Part shown: positions 8,409 through 17,280 of the stretch, piece after piece
Numbering within the stretch: the first letter of the stretch is position 1
How the letters are laid out: each line of letters opens with the position of its first letter
Assembly (NCBI GenBank): GCA_900318255.1
Contig: ONJX01000021.1
Span: 1 to 48,389, forward strand
Length of the DNA stretch: 48,389 nt
Source: an uncultured Prevotellaceae bacterium
GTDB taxonomy: Bacteria; Bacteroidota; Bacteroidia; Bacteroidales; Muribaculaceae
Direction of reading: 5' to 3'
Notes under the pieces: model-generated
What the model was told of the DNA's origin: nothing
What the model saw: only the letters and a program-made list of their open reading frames with translations
Database searches by the model: none
Position numbers and translations under genes: made by a program

Positions 8409-10126
8409 TTTTTCTTCTTAGATTGTTTCTTGGGTGCAGAGGCTTTTTTAGCAACAGGCAAGTTCAGGATTTTCTCATATTCACCCTCCTTGTTAAACAT
8501 CTCGCTGGCACGAGCAGTGACGCGGTCTTTGCTCAGGGCAAAAATCATCTGGCCACGCTGGTAGTAGTAGTTCTTGATAATCTCCTTGCCCAGCAGTTTC
8601 TCGATGTCGTCGCGGTGCAGGTCAAGGTCTTTGTTAAGGTCGTGCTTGAGCAGCTTCTCGAGGCGGTCAAACTCCGCCTTGGTCTCGTCGTTGAGGTAGC
8701 CTTCGTCCTCGGCGGTCTTCTTGAGCGACGCCAGACTGGTCTCGCACACCTTGTCATATTCAAACTTCGCCGGGTCGATGAAAGCCTTGAAGTCGTTGAA
8801 AATCTCGTCGGTAATCTTAAACTCCTCGGCAGCGGGAATAGTGGGGTGCTCGGCAGCATACTTCACAGCATAGTCAAAGGCCCAGTTGTCGCGCACTATG
8901 TTATAGGCCAAGCGGCTGCCCTTGAGAGGCTCTATCACGATGTCGGGGGTTATGCCACCACCGCCTTTCACTGCCCTGCCGTGAGCGGTGCGGTATTGCT
9001 GGGCTGTGGTGTCAACGGTGTGCTTGGGGTTGCCAGCCTCATCTTTTTGCGAGTAATCTATCTCCTGGATGAGACGTCCGCTGGGAATGTAATACTTCGA
9101 CACTGTCACCTTAAACAGCGCGTCAAATGGCAATGGCCTGGTCGATTGCACCAACCCCTTGCCAAAGGAACGTGTGCCAAGCACCACAGCACGGTCCAGG
9201 TCCTGGAGTGCGCCAGCGGTAATCTCGGCTGCCGATGCCGTGCCGCCATCGACGAGCACAGCCAGCGGAATCTCGGCATCCACAGGCTCCTCCGTAGTCT
9301 TGTAGTTGCGCTCCTGCTGCTTGGTCTTGCCGCGAGTCTGCAACACCTGGGTGCCCTTGGGGACAAACATGCCCACAATCTGAATTGCGCTATCGAGCAG
9401 GCCACCGCCATTGCCACGCAGGTCGAGCACTATGTACTTCACCGCCGGGTTGGCTTTGAGCTCTAGCAGGGCGCTCTTCACGTTGGCAGCCGAGTGCTCG
9501 TTGTAGGTGTCGAGGGCTATGTAGCCTATGTTCTCGTGAATTACACCATAGTAGCTCACTGGGTCAACCTTGATTTTCTCGCGGTGGAGGTTAAAGGTCT
9601 TCAGGCTGTCCTGGTCATATTTCCGCACCACGGTCACCTCTATTGGCGTGCTGGGCTGGCCCTTGAGGTGCTCACTCACCTTGCCATTGTCCCAGCCCTC
9701 CACACTCTCGCCGTCGATCATGACGATGCGGTCGCCAGGCCTCATGCCAGCCTTCGCTGCCGGGCTGCCCTCGTAGGGCTCGCTGATATACACCTTGCCG
9801 TCGCGCTCAAAGATGTAAGACCCTATGCCACCATACTCGCCAGTGGAGATCACCATGAAGTCCTCGGTGTCCTTGGCAGGAATATACTCGGTGTAGGGGT
9901 CCACGTCGTTGAGCATCGCGTTAATGGCGGTCTCCATCGACTTGTCGATGTCGAGAGTGTCAACATAAAAGGCGTTAAGCTCCTTGAACAGCGCGTTGAA
10001 AATGTCTAGATTGCGAGCTATGCGAGTTGAGCGCACGTTGTCGTCGCCCTCCTCGCCTGCCGTCGCCACTTGTGCTGCAACAGAGAGCAACACCAGAATC
10101 AGCAAAAAATATTTTCTATAGTTCAT
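8405..10126 (-). CDS. ctpA: Carboxy-terminal processing peptidase (S41, CtpA/Prc type)
   Basis: The 573-residue protease has a signal peptide (about 1-23, FLLILVLLSVAAQVATA), so it acts in the periplasm. A PDZ domain spans about 88-170 (GIGSYIFERDGK, AKAGMRPGDRI). The S41 catalytic dyad is Ser298 in GGTASAAE and Lys323 in SFGKG, 25 residues apart as in Prc/Tsp. The start is the ATG at 10126. A longer in-frame extension to 10279 only translates the upstream repeats (ELEVLENLESLESL) and is rejected. It is followed directly by mfd, with a 4-nt overlap, although the two products have no obvious functional link. Confidence 0.92.
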   Translation of the reverse strand: MNYRKYFLLILVLLSVAAQVATAGEEGDDNVRSTRIARNLDIFNALFKELNAFYVDTLDIDKSMETAINAMLNDVDPYTEYIPAKDTEDFMVISTGEYGGIGSYIFERDGKVYISEPYEGSPAAKAGMRPGDRIVMIDGESVEGWDNGKVSEHLKGQPSTPIEVTVVRKYDQDSLKTFNLHREKIKVDPVSYYGVIHENIGYIALDTYNEHSAANVKSALLELKANPAVKYIVLDLRGNGGGLLDSAIQIVGMFVPKGTQVLQTRGKTKQQERNYKTTEEPVDAEIPLAVLVDGGTASAAEITAGALQDLDRAVVLGTRSFGKGLVQSTRPLPFDALFKVTVSKYYIPSGRLIQEIDYSQKDEAGNPKHTVDTTAQQYRTAHGRAVKGGGGITPDIVIEPLKGSRLAYNIVRDNWAFDYAVKYAAEHPTIPAAEEFKITDEIFNDFKAFIDPAKFEYDKVCETSLASLKKTAEDEGYLNDETKAEFDRLEKLLKHDLNKDLDLHRDDIEKLLGKEIIKNYYYQRGQMIFALSKDRVTARASEMFNKEGEYEKILNLPVAKKASAPKKQSKKKK

Positions 10127-10137
10127 ATAATTATATA

Positions 10138-10280
10138 GTTCAGAGTTTACAGTTAAGAGTTTATAGTTAAGAGATTCTAGACTTTCTAGAGATTCTAGAT
10201 TTTCTAGAACTTCTAGCTCCTTAACTGACAAGGCACGCCTTGTCCCTACACCTTCCACGTTCCACCTTCCACGTTCCACC
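10138..10280 (+). repeat. Composite intergenic repeat: 7-mers, 9-mers, palindrome, 7-mers
   Basis: Four blocks follow one another. Five heptamers lie at 10138-10172 (GTTCAGA, GTTTACA, GTTAAGA, GTTTATA, GTTAAGA). Five 9-mers of the form NNTTCTAGA lie at 10173-10217. The palindrome GACAAGGCACGCCTTGTC lies at 10227-10244, followed by CCTAC. Four heptamers lie at 10252-10279 (CTTCCAC, GTTCCAC, CTTCCAC, GTTCCAC). The block lies upstream of the ctpA start on the minus strand and may fall in its 5' region. Confidence 0.9.
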
Positions 10281-10383
10281 TTGATTTGAGACTGCTAAAG
10301 TACTACTTCTTGATGAAATAGAACGAAAAAAGAGGGGAAAAATCATTTATTCGACGATTTTTTAAAATATTTTGGCGAAAAGT

Positions 10384-10415
10384 GTTGCACAATTCAAAAA
10401 TAGGCTGTAATTTTG
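10384..10415 (+). promoter_or_regulatory. Promoter of the tRNA-Asn pair
   Basis: TAATTTTG at 10408-10415 matches TAnnTTTG. A TTG at 10385-10387 lies 20 bp upstream. The first tRNA begins 43 bp after the -7 element. Confidence 0.7.
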
Positions 10416-10457
10416 CACCGCATTTCTCGGAAAACCGGGAAAACATAGTAAAATACT

Positions 10458-10531
10458 GCTTCAATAGCTCAGTTGGTTAGAGCACCTGACTGTTAATCAG
10501 GGGGTCGTTGGTTCAAGTCCATCTTGAAGCG
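10458..10531 (+). tRNA. tRNA-Asn (GTT), copy 1
   Basis: The 74-nt cloverleaf has acceptor stem GCTTCAA/TTGAAGC, D arm GCTC...GAGC with AGTTGGTTA loop, anticodon stem CCTGA/TCAGG with loop CTGTTAA (anticodon GTT, asparagine), a GGGTC-like variable region and a TTCAAGT T-loop. The T-stem GTTGG/CCATC has one T-T mismatch. CCA is not encoded. Confidence 0.95.
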
Positions 10532-10562
10532 CGTTTCATAATATTAAGTTTTAATTGTTAAT

Positions 10563-10636
10563 GCTTCAATAGCTCAGTTGGTTAGAGCACCTGACTGTTA
10601 ATCAGGGGGTCGTTGGTTCAAGTCCATCTTGAAGCG
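10563..10636 (+). tRNA. tRNA-Asn (GTT), copy 2
   Basis: This copy is identical in sequence to copy 1 over all 74 nt and starts 105 bp after it, with an AT-rich 31-bp spacer. It has no separate promoter, so both are likely cut from one transcript that ends at the hairpin at 10641. Confidence 0.95.
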
Positions 10637-10640
10637 CATT

Positions 10641-10677
10641 AAGGCAGCAATCGCAAGGTTGTTGCCTTAATTGTTTT
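10641..10677 (+). terminator. Terminator of the tRNA transcript
   Basis: AAGGCAGCAA (10641-10650) pairs with TTGTTGCCTT (10659-10668) over 10 bp, with one G-T pair and an 8-nt loop. The AATTGTTTT that follows is a weak T tract. Confidence 0.65.
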
Positions 10678-10807
10678 CACTCGGTCCTGGCTTTTTTAAA
10701 AACGACAATAATTGTGGCTCTCGACACCGTTCATCAATGACAGAACCCACCATAAAAAGTAATAGCACACGAATTAAACGAATTACAACCAATTCCCATT
10801 TTATGCT

Positions 10808-10866
10808 CTAATGGTCAAAATGGGTGGTACTTATAGATTGAAAGCATCCTAAATTTTGACCATTAG
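10808..10866. repeat. 14-bp perfect inverted repeat
   Basis: CTAATGGTCAAAAT at 10808-10821 is the exact inverse of ATTTTGACCATTAG at 10853-10866, with 31 bp between. No gene is seen in 10678-10970. The position, downstream of a tRNA transcript and upstream of the C69 gene, does not fit a normal terminator because there is no T tract and the loop is long. Confidence 0.7.
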
Positions 10867-10892
10867 ACCAAGATTTCATGCCTACTCGTCAC

Positions 10893-10916
10893 GGACAAGG
10901 CACGCTTTGTCCCTAC
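10893..10916 (+). repeat. Dispersed palindrome copy (GGACAAGGCACGC...)
   Basis: GGACAAGGCACGCTTTGTCC at 10893-10912, followed by CTAC. It has one change in the right arm (CTTTGTCC) relative to other copies, leaving a G-T pair in the stem. The flank CACGG before it is shared with the copy at 13018. Confidence 0.8.
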
Positions 10917-10970
10917 ATTCCCCCATTCCTCGTTCCCTCGATATACTAAACCAGTGATCAAGATAACAAC

Positions 10971-11001
10971 TTGCGAAACTGCGAGATTTTGTGTACTTTT
11001 G
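10971..11001 (+). promoter_or_regulatory. Promoter of the C69 peptidase gene
   Basis: TACTTTTG at 10994-11001 fits TAnnTTTG. A TTG at 10971-10973 lies 20 bp upstream. The ATG follows at 11026. Confidence 0.65.
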
Positions 11002-11025
11002 TGGCGCTTAATAGAAATAACTACT

Positions 11026-12654
11026 ATGAAATCAAGATTTTTTACATTGATAGCCCTGGTGGCAGTGGCGATTGCCGCCGTGGCACAAGTAGATGAATCA
11101 ACTGATGAGGGCCGTAAGCGCCTGTCGTGTACCAGCATCATGGTGGGCAAGAACGCCAGCACCGACGGCTCGGTGATAACCTCCCACACCTGCGACTCGT
11201 GGTATCGCACTTGGATGACGATGACGCCCGCCCGCGACTATGAGCGCGACACGGTGACCGCCATCTATGAGGGACGCATGCACACCCAGAGCTCCAGCGA
11301 CAGCACCAAGCTCTATGTGCGAGGCACCATCCCACAGGTGCGCCACACCTATCGCTACCTCGACACCGCCTATCCCTGCCTCAACGAGCACCAGCTGGCG
11401 ATGGGCGAGACCACCATTGGCGGTCACGACACGCTGCGCAACAAGGCGGGCATGTTCTACATTGAGGAGCTGCAGCGCATCGCCCTGGAGCGCTGCACCA
11501 CCGCCCGCGAGGCGATAGCCCTGATGGGCAGCCTAGCCGAGAAATATGGCTACGGCGACAGCGGCGAGTGCCTCACCGTGGCCGACCCTAACGAGGTGTG
11601 GATCTTCGAGATATTTGGTGCTGGTCCCAAGCGGGTGGGCGCCGTGTGGGCGGCAGTGCGCATCCCCGACGACGAGATTGCCGTCTCGGCCAACATCTCG
11701 CGCATTGGCACCCTCGACCTTGCCGACAAAAACCACTACATGGCATCGAGCAACGTGCGTGAAGTAGCCCGCCAACTCAAGCTGTGGGACGGCAAGCAGG
11801 AGTTCAACTTCTTCAAGGCCTACAGCGGCGAGAACTACATGCACGAGAAGAAGAACTACAGCGTGCGCGAGCACTACATCATGAACGCCCTGGCACCATC
11901 GCTCAACCTGAGCGACACCGCCTCGTGGCTGCCGCTGAGCGTCAAGCCCGACGCTAAGGTGAGCCCCGAGCAGGTGATGCAGCTGCTAGGTAGCTACTAC
12001 GAGGGCACCGACAAGAACCTGAGCGGCCGCCACCTCATCCCCAACCCCAAGCGCAAGGACAAGAAGGGCAACCTCGTGGAGAACGAGCCCGACAGCGTGG
12101 TGTCGCCCTTCAGCAACCCCTGGATGCGCCCCGACGAGATAAACATGTATTATGCCATGGGCGACTCGGCAATGAAGAACATACGCACCGTGAGTGTGCC
12201 CTGGTGTGCCTACAGCACCGTCATCCAGCTGCGCTCGTGGCTGCCCGACGAGATAGGCGGCGTAGCTTGGGTGGCCCTCGACAACCCTGGCGAGAGTCCG
12301 CGCTTCCCCATCTTTGCCGGCACCACCCAGCTGCCCAAGCTGCTACAAGTGTGCGGCCAGCACAGCGACCGCGACGATGCCGCCCTGTGGCACTACCGCA
12401 AGGCCAACCGCCTGGCTACCGTGCGCTGGGGCAAGTTCCGCTCGCTCATCGAGCCACAGCGCGACTATTTCATGGAGAAAGGACAGCGCGAGCTGCCCCA
12501 TGTGCAGCAGATGTGGCAGCAGCTCAGAGCCATCGACCCCGTCAAGGCACAGGCCATGCTCAACGGCTATGTCGCCGACTTCTTCGGGGCCACCATCGTG
12601 CGCTGGGACGAGCTCGCCCGCGACCTGTGGCGGCAGAACTGGACAGGATTCTAA
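11026..12654 (+). CDS. Peptidase C69 family dipeptidase, secreted
   Basis: The 542-residue product starts at the ATG at 11026 (MKSRFFTLIALVAVAIA), which gives a standard signal peptide ending AVAQ at about 21; the longer frame from 10954 runs through the promoter and is rejected. Cys35 in KRLSCTSIMVGKNASTDGS is the family's expected catalytic cysteine near the start of the mature chain. The rest has the N-terminal-nucleophile hydrolase layout of PepD-type dipeptidases (EVWIFEIFGAGPKRVGAVW, ISANISRIG-like segment). Members cleave dipeptides; in Bacteroidales such proteins are exported and probably serve peptide nutrition. It has its own promoter. Confidence 0.85.
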   Translation: MKSRFFTLIALVAVAIAAVAQVDESTDEGRKRLSCTSIMVGKNASTDGSVITSHTCDSWYRTWMTMTPARDYERDTVTAIYEGRMHTQSSSDSTKLYVRGTIPQVRHTYRYLDTAYPCLNEHQLAMGETTIGGHDTLRNKAGMFYIEELQRIALERCTTAREAIALMGSLAEKYGYGDSGECLTVADPNEVWIFEIFGAGPKRVGAVWAAVRIPDDEIAVSANISRIGTLDLADKNHYMASSNVREVARQLKLWDGKQEFNFFKAYSGENYMHEKKNYSVREHYIMNALAPSLNLSDTASWLPLSVKPDAKVSPEQVMQLLGSYYEGTDKNLSGRHLIPNPKRKDKKGNLVENEPDSVVSPFSNPWMRPDEINMYYAMGDSAMKNIRTVSVPWCAYSTVIQLRSWLPDEIGGVAWVALDNPGESPRFPIFAGTTQLPKLLQVCGQHSDRDDAALWHYRKANRLATVRWGKFRSLIEPQRDYFMEKGQRELPHVQQMWQQLRAIDPVKAQAMLNGYVADFFGATIVRWDELARDLWRQNWTGF

Positions 12655-12860
12655 ATATAAGCTCACGAGCTGACAAGGAACAAGCTGACAAGGCAATGGT
12701 TTTGAGCTCACAAGCTCACAAGGCGTGCCTTGTCAGCTATAGTGTATAGAGATTCCTGCACCCATAATCTCACCACTGTCCTCCACAAACCATAAACGAC
12801 AAACCATAAACCATAAACGATAAACGACAAACGACAAACCATAAACGACAAACGAAAACC
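12655..12860 (+). repeat. Composite intergenic repeat with 11 CATAAAC-type heptamers
   Basis: After the C69 stop come several AAGCTGACAAGG/AGCTCACA segments. The palindrome ACAAGGCGTGCCTTGT is at 12718-12733. A flank CCCATAATCTCACCA (from about 12760) follows. Eleven in-register heptamers lie at 12784-12860: CACAAAC, CATAAAC, GACAAAC, CATAAAC, CATAAAC, GATAAAC, GACAAAC, GACAAAC, CATAAAC, GACAAAC, GAAAACC. The same order recurs at 18381-18501 and, inverted, at 25230-25290. Confidence 0.9.
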
Positions 12861-12912
12861 TCCGTTTTTGTTTTTTTAAGTGTGTTTTATGCTGCTGTTA
12901 TAAGTTATTTAG

Positions 12913-12920
12913 TAATTTTG
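12913..12920 (+). promoter_or_regulatory. Probable -7 element for the penicillin-binding protein gene
   Basis: TAATTTTG at 12913-12920 matches TAnnTTTG. The -33 position holds only a T-rich TTTTAT. The implied leader is about 130 nt and contains a palindrome copy close to the start codon. Confidence 0.5.
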
Positions 12921-13014
12921 CAGTTTGTTGTGGAGCGTGACGGCACGTTGCACGGCGTAAAGCAGATTTTGCGCTGGCAAGACATGCCTGACCACCACAA
13001 AAATCTACACAAAT

Positions 13015-13041
13015 CACGGACAAGGCACGCCTTGTCCCTAC
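13015..13041 (+). repeat. Dispersed palindrome copy in the leader of the penicillin-binding protein gene
   Basis: CACGGACAAGGCACGCCTTG continues as TCCCTAC. The 9-bp arms GGACAAGGC/GCCTTGTCC flank a 2-nt centre at 13018-13037. It ends 16 bp before the start codon at 13054, so the hairpin would form in the mRNA leader. Confidence 0.85.
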
Positions 13042-13053
13042 AAAAATTGACAA

Positions 13054-15600
13054 ATGGGTGGCATATTAAGCAAAATAGCAGCGGTGCTGCGATGGGTGGC
13101 TGAGCGCTACCAGCGCTTTAACGCTTGGTACAAAGGTCTCTACGCCGGCAAGCCGTGGTATGTGAAGAGCCTGATGGCCCTTTGCACACTGGTGGTGACA
13201 CTGGTGCTCACCGTCGTTGCCATCAACATCAACCTGCTATGGCTCTTTGGCAAGTCGCCGTCGCTGAGCGAAATAATGTCGCCACGACCCTATAACGCGT
13301 CCTACATCTACAGCGCCGATGGCAAACTCATAGGCAAATACTACAAGGAGAACCGCACGCCAGTAAAATATGAGGAGGTTGACTCGATGTTCTTTGTGCT
13401 GCTCATCGACACCGAGGATGAACGCTTCTATGAACATCACGGCATTGACTTCAAGGGCATGGGCGGAGCGCTCAAAGACTTTGTGGTACACCGCCGCGCA
13501 CGCGGTGCCTCGACCATCACGCAGCAGTTGGTGAAGAACATGTTCAAGATGCGCACCAGCCAATATACTGGCGGCCTGCTGTGCCGCATCCCTGGCGTGG
13601 GGATGCTCATCACCAAGGCCAAGGAATGGATTCTCGCTACCGAGATTGAGATGTTCTACGACAAGAAGAGCATCCTTGAGATGTATGCTAACACCGTTGA
13701 CTATGGCAACCAGGCCTATGGCATCAAGACGGCGGCAAAGGTGTATTTCAACACCACGCCCGCCAAGCTCACCACCGAGCAGTGCGCCACACTAGTGGGA
13801 GTGCTCAAAGGCACCTCCTACTACAACCCGCTCAACAACCCCAGCCGGTGCCTGGAGCGCCGCAACGTGGTGCTCAACAATGCGCTGGCGCACAACCACC
13901 TCTCGCAAAAAGAATATGACAAGCTCAGCAAGCTCAACCTGAACCTGAAATACACCCCCGAGACCGACTTCAACGTGGAGTGCCCTTACTTTAGGCAGGC
14001 AGTGGCCGACGAGATGCGGCAGTGGTGCGAGCAGAACGACATCGACTTCTACCGCGACGGCCTGGAGATTCACACCACCATCGACACACGCATGCAAGCC
14101 TGCGCCGAGAAAGCCGTGCTCGAGCAGATGAAGGTAGTGCAGCAAAACTTCGACCGGGAGTGGGGCAACAACCCATGCTGGGTGGATGACCGCGGTAAGG
14201 TAATCCCCGATTTCGTGGCCCGTAAAGCCGAGCAGACTCCAGTGTATAAACAGCTGATGGCGAAGTATAACGAGAACTACGACTCGGTGAACCACTACAT
14301 GAACCTCAAGCACCGCGTCAAGCTCTTTGACTACAACGGCGGCCATTATGCCGAGATGAGCTCGCTCGACTCGATAGAATACATGCTTCACAAGATGCAC
14401 TGCGGCTTCATCGCCATTGACCCCCACAGCGGCGAGGTCAAAGCCTGGGTGGGCGATGTAGATTACAAGACGTGGCAATATGACAACGTGAGCGCGCAAC
14501 ACCAGCCAGGCAGCACGTTCAAGCTATTTGTCTATAGCGCTGCCATGAAGGAGGGCATCAAGCCCTGCGACCTCTATGTGGATGCGCCGCTCGACAACCC
14601 ACTGGTAGATATAGACCCCGCTACTGGCACCTCTAAACTGTGGTCTCCCAAGAATGCCAACGGACGGTTCTCTAACACTAACATGACAGTGCGGTCGGCT
14701 TTTGCGCGAAGCAACAACATCATTGCCGTGAAGGTGGGCAGCAACGTGGGTGTCAACAACGTGGCAAACACCGCCTTTGAGATGGGCATCAGGTCAACAC
14801 TCACCCGCACGCCGTCGATGTTCCTTGGCTCTAGCGACGTGAACCTCATGGAGCTGGTGAGCGCCTATGGCACAGTCATCAACGACGGGCAGCCCAAGAA
14901 GCCCGTGCTGGTGACAAAAATCTACCGCACCAACAAGAATGGCGAGAAAGAGGAGATATATAACAGCAAGGCCTTTGACGACCCCGACAGGGCACTGTCG
15001 CACAACCAGGCCTACTGCATGCGCAAGCTGCTCGAGGCAGTGTGCCGCGATGCCGGCGGCACAGGAGCGGCTATCAACAGCTATGTGAGCAACGTGGGCA
15101 TTGGTGGCAAGACAGGAACATCCGACAACTTCACCGATGCCTGGTTTGTGGCCACCACCCCCAACCTGGTGTGCGGCGCATGGGTGGGAGGCAGCTATCG
15201 CCAAATCCACTTCAAGACAGCACAAGGGCAGGGAGGCCGAGCTGCATTGCCCATCGTGGGAGCCTTCTTGCGCAGGGTGCTGGCTCGGCGCGACATGGCC
15301 TACCTGCGCAAGCAATTTGCTGCCGACTACACCCTCGACCGCCGTTATTTCGGCTGCGAAGGTAGCCTCAACACCGACACCCCGCTAGAGACCGACTCCT
15401 CCTCACTGGACTATGATACCATCACCCCGCAGAACTCTGCCGACGGCAGCTACGACAGCACACGCTACATCCGCGACAAGGTCAACGAAGACATTTATGG
15501 CCCTGGCGGAGGGACACCGCACAACAACAGCGAAGAACCCACCCGGCCCGTTGACCCAGCCATTGAAGAGCGCGTGAAGAACGCCTTCGGGAAATCGTGA
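13054..15600 (+). CDS. mrcA: Class A penicillin-binding protein (PBP1A type)
   Basis: The 848-residue bifunctional enzyme polymerises glycan strands and cross-links peptidoglycan. A single N-terminal membrane helix (about 40-65) anchors it. The GT51 transglycosylase domain has catalytic Glu121 in TEDERFYEHHGID and the GASTITQQLVKN motif (151-162). The transpeptidase domain carries SxxK at Ser487-Lys490 (GSTFK), SxN at Ser553 (SNN) and KTGT at 686-689. The C-terminal tail after about 780 is Asp/Ser/Pro rich. The start at 13054 gives a typical short cytoplasmic N-terminus. Confidence 0.93.
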   Translation: MGGILSKIAAVLRWVAERYQRFNAWYKGLYAGKPWYVKSLMALCTLVVTLVLTVVAININLLWLFGKSPSLSEIMSPRPYNASYIYSADGKLIGKYYKENRTPVKYEEVDSMFFVLLIDTEDERFYEHHGIDFKGMGGALKDFVVHRRARGASTITQQLVKNMFKMRTSQYTGGLLCRIPGVGMLITKAKEWILATEIEMFYDKKSILEMYANTVDYGNQAYGIKTAAKVYFNTTPAKLTTEQCATLVGVLKGTSYYNPLNNPSRCLERRNVVLNNALAHNHLSQKEYDKLSKLNLNLKYTPETDFNVECPYFRQAVADEMRQWCEQNDIDFYRDGLEIHTTIDTRMQACAEKAVLEQMKVVQQNFDREWGNNPCWVDDRGKVIPDFVARKAEQTPVYKQLMAKYNENYDSVNHYMNLKHRVKLFDYNGGHYAEMSSLDSIEYMLHKMHCGFIAIDPHSGEVKAWVGDVDYKTWQYDNVSAQHQPGSTFKLFVYSAAMKEGIKPCDLYVDAPLDNPLVDIDPATGTSKLWSPKNANGRFSNTNMTVRSAFARSNNIIAVKVGSNVGVNNVANTAFEMGIRSTLTRTPSMFLGSSDVNLMELVSAYGTVINDGQPKKPVLVTKIYRTNKNGEKEEIYNSKAFDDPDRALSHNQAYCMRKLLEAVCRDAGGTGAAINSYVSNVGIGGKTGTSDNFTDAWFVATTPNLVCGAWVGGSYRQIHFKTAQGQGGRAALPIVGAFLRRVLARRDMAYLRKQFAADYTLDRRYFGCEGSLNTDTPLETDSSSLDYDTITPQNSADGSYDSTRYIRDKVNEDIYGPGGGTPHNNSEEPTRPVDPAIEERVKNAFGKS

Positions 15601-15685
15601 ATCGGGGGAGAGGGTTTCGCCGCTACTCAACCACAAAACTAAAGACTATAAATATAAAAAACATAAACTCTTAACTGACAACATT

Positions 15686-17278
15686 ATGGTTTACAAATAT
15701 GACTATCTCATCATAGGCTCGGGCGTGGCAGGAATGAGCTTCGCCCTGAAGGTGGCAGGCACCGGCAAGGTGGCACTCGTGTGCAAGAGCACACTCGACG
15801 AGGCCAACACCGACCTCGCCCAGGGTGGCGTGGCTAGCGTCACCAACCTCGAAGTAGATAACTTCGACAAGCACATCCACGACACTATGGTGGCTGGCGA
15901 CTGGCTCAGCGACCCAAAGGCTGTGGAGCAGGTGGTGACACATGCCCCAGAGCAGATTAAAGCCCTGATAGGCTGGGGCGTGGATTTCGACAAGACCGAG
16001 AGCGGCGACTTCGACCTGCACCGCGAGGGCGGCCACAGCGAGTTCCGCATCCTCCATCATGCCGACAACACCGGCCACGAAATTCAGCAGTCGCTCATCG
16101 AGGCCGTGAAGGCTCACGACAACATCGACATCTTCGACAACCACTTCGCAATCGAGATTCTCACCCAGCACCACCTGGGCAAGATAGTGACCCGCCGCAC
16201 CCACGACATTCAGTGCTATGGAGCCTATGTGCTCAACCAAGAAACGGGCAAGGTTGACACCTTCCTCTCGCGCCTTACGCTCATGGCCACTGGCGGCTGC
16301 GGAGCGGTGTATCACACCACCACCAATCCTCTCATCGCCACTGGCGACGGCATAGCCATGGTGTATCGCGCCAAGGGCACCGTGCAAGACATGGAGTTCA
16401 TCCAGTTCCACCCCACCGCCCTCTATCATCCCGGCGACCGCCCAGCCTTCCTCATCACCGAGGCGATGCGCGGCTATGGTGGCGTGCTTCGCAACCTTGC
16501 TGGCGAGGAGTTCATGCACAAGTATGACCCACGCCTGTCGCTTGCCCCACGCGACGTGGTGGCACGCGCCATCGACAGCGAGATGAAGCAGCGCGGCGAG
16601 GACCACGTGTTCCTCGACGTGACCCACAAAGACCCCGAGGAGACCAAGCACCACTTCCCCAACATCTACAAGCACTGCCTGGAGATAGGCATCGACATCA
16701 CCAAGGACTACATTCCGGTGGCACCAGCTGCCCACTACCTGTGCGGCGGCATCAAGGTGGACCTGAACGCCTGCTCGTCGATAGAGCGCCTCTACGCCGT
16801 GGGTGAGTGCTCATGCACCGGGCTGCATGGCGGAAACCGCTTGGCAAGCAACTCGCTGATAGAGGCAGTGGTATATGCCGAGGCTGCCGCACGGCACGCC
16901 ATGGCCTGCCTGGGCCACTACGACTACCGCACCGACATCCCCGCCTGGGACGACAAGGGCACTCAGCACCCCGAGGAGATGGTACTCATCAGCCAGAGCG
17001 AGAAAGAGGTGGGCGAGATAATGAGCGCCTACGTGGGCATCGTGCGCAGCAACCTGCGCCTCGACCGCGCCTGGAACCGCCTCGACATCCTCTACCAAGA
17101 GACCGAGAAACTCTTCAAGGAGAGCACCGTGAGCCGCCGCATCTGCGAGCTGCGCAACATCATCAACGTGGGTTATCTCATCATGCGCCAGGCCAAGGAA
17201 CGCAAGGAGTCGCGCGGACTGCACTACACCGTTGACTACCCCCCCAAGCCCAAGAACGAAGAGGACCTTAAACTATAA
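15686..17278 (+). CDS. nadB: L-aspartate oxidase
   Basis: The 530-residue flavoprotein oxidises L-aspartate to iminoaspartate, the first step of NAD synthesis; the product goes to quinolinate synthase NadA, which is not in this window. The FAD-binding GSGVAG lies at 11-16. Family signatures follow: DLAQGGVASV, HREGGHSEFRILHHAD with active-site residues, ATGDGIAMVYRAKG with QFHPTALY, and GLHGGNRLASNSLIEAVVY near the end of the FAD domain. The C-terminal helical domain closes it. Spacing from the preceding penicillin-binding protein gene is 85 bp. Fumarate reductase subunit A is the main alternative family, but the absence of partner subunits favours NadB. Confidence 0.93.
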   Translation: MVYKYDYLIIGSGVAGMSFALKVAGTGKVALVCKSTLDEANTDLAQGGVASVTNLEVDNFDKHIHDTMVAGDWLSDPKAVEQVVTHAPEQIKALIGWGVDFDKTESGDFDLHREGGHSEFRILHHADNTGHEIQQSLIEAVKAHDNIDIFDNHFAIEILTQHHLGKIVTRRTHDIQCYGAYVLNQETGKVDTFLSRLTLMATGGCGAVYHTTTNPLIATGDGIAMVYRAKGTVQDMEFIQFHPTALYHPGDRPAFLITEAMRGYGGVLRNLAGEEFMHKYDPRLSLAPRDVVARAIDSEMKQRGEDHVFLDVTHKDPEETKHHFPNIYKHCLEIGIDITKDYIPVAPAAHYLCGGIKVDLNACSSIERLYAVGECSCTGLHGGNRLASNSLIEAVVYAEAAARHAMACLGHYDYRTDIPAWDDKGTQHPEEMVLISQSEKEVGEIMSAYVGIVRSNLRLDRAWNRLDILYQETEKLFKESTVSRRICELRNIINVGYLIMRQAKERKESRGLHYTVDYPPKPKNEEDLKL

Positions 17279-17280
17279 TG

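Noticed and set aside
10127..10279. N-terminal extension of the C-terminal processing peptidase
   Set aside because: The extra residues only translate the CTAGA and GTTAAGA repeats and would mask the signal peptide.
12882..13103. 73-codon frame ahead of the penicillin-binding protein gene
   Set aside because: It reads through the promoter region and a palindrome copy and overlaps the real start; the protein looks non-biological.
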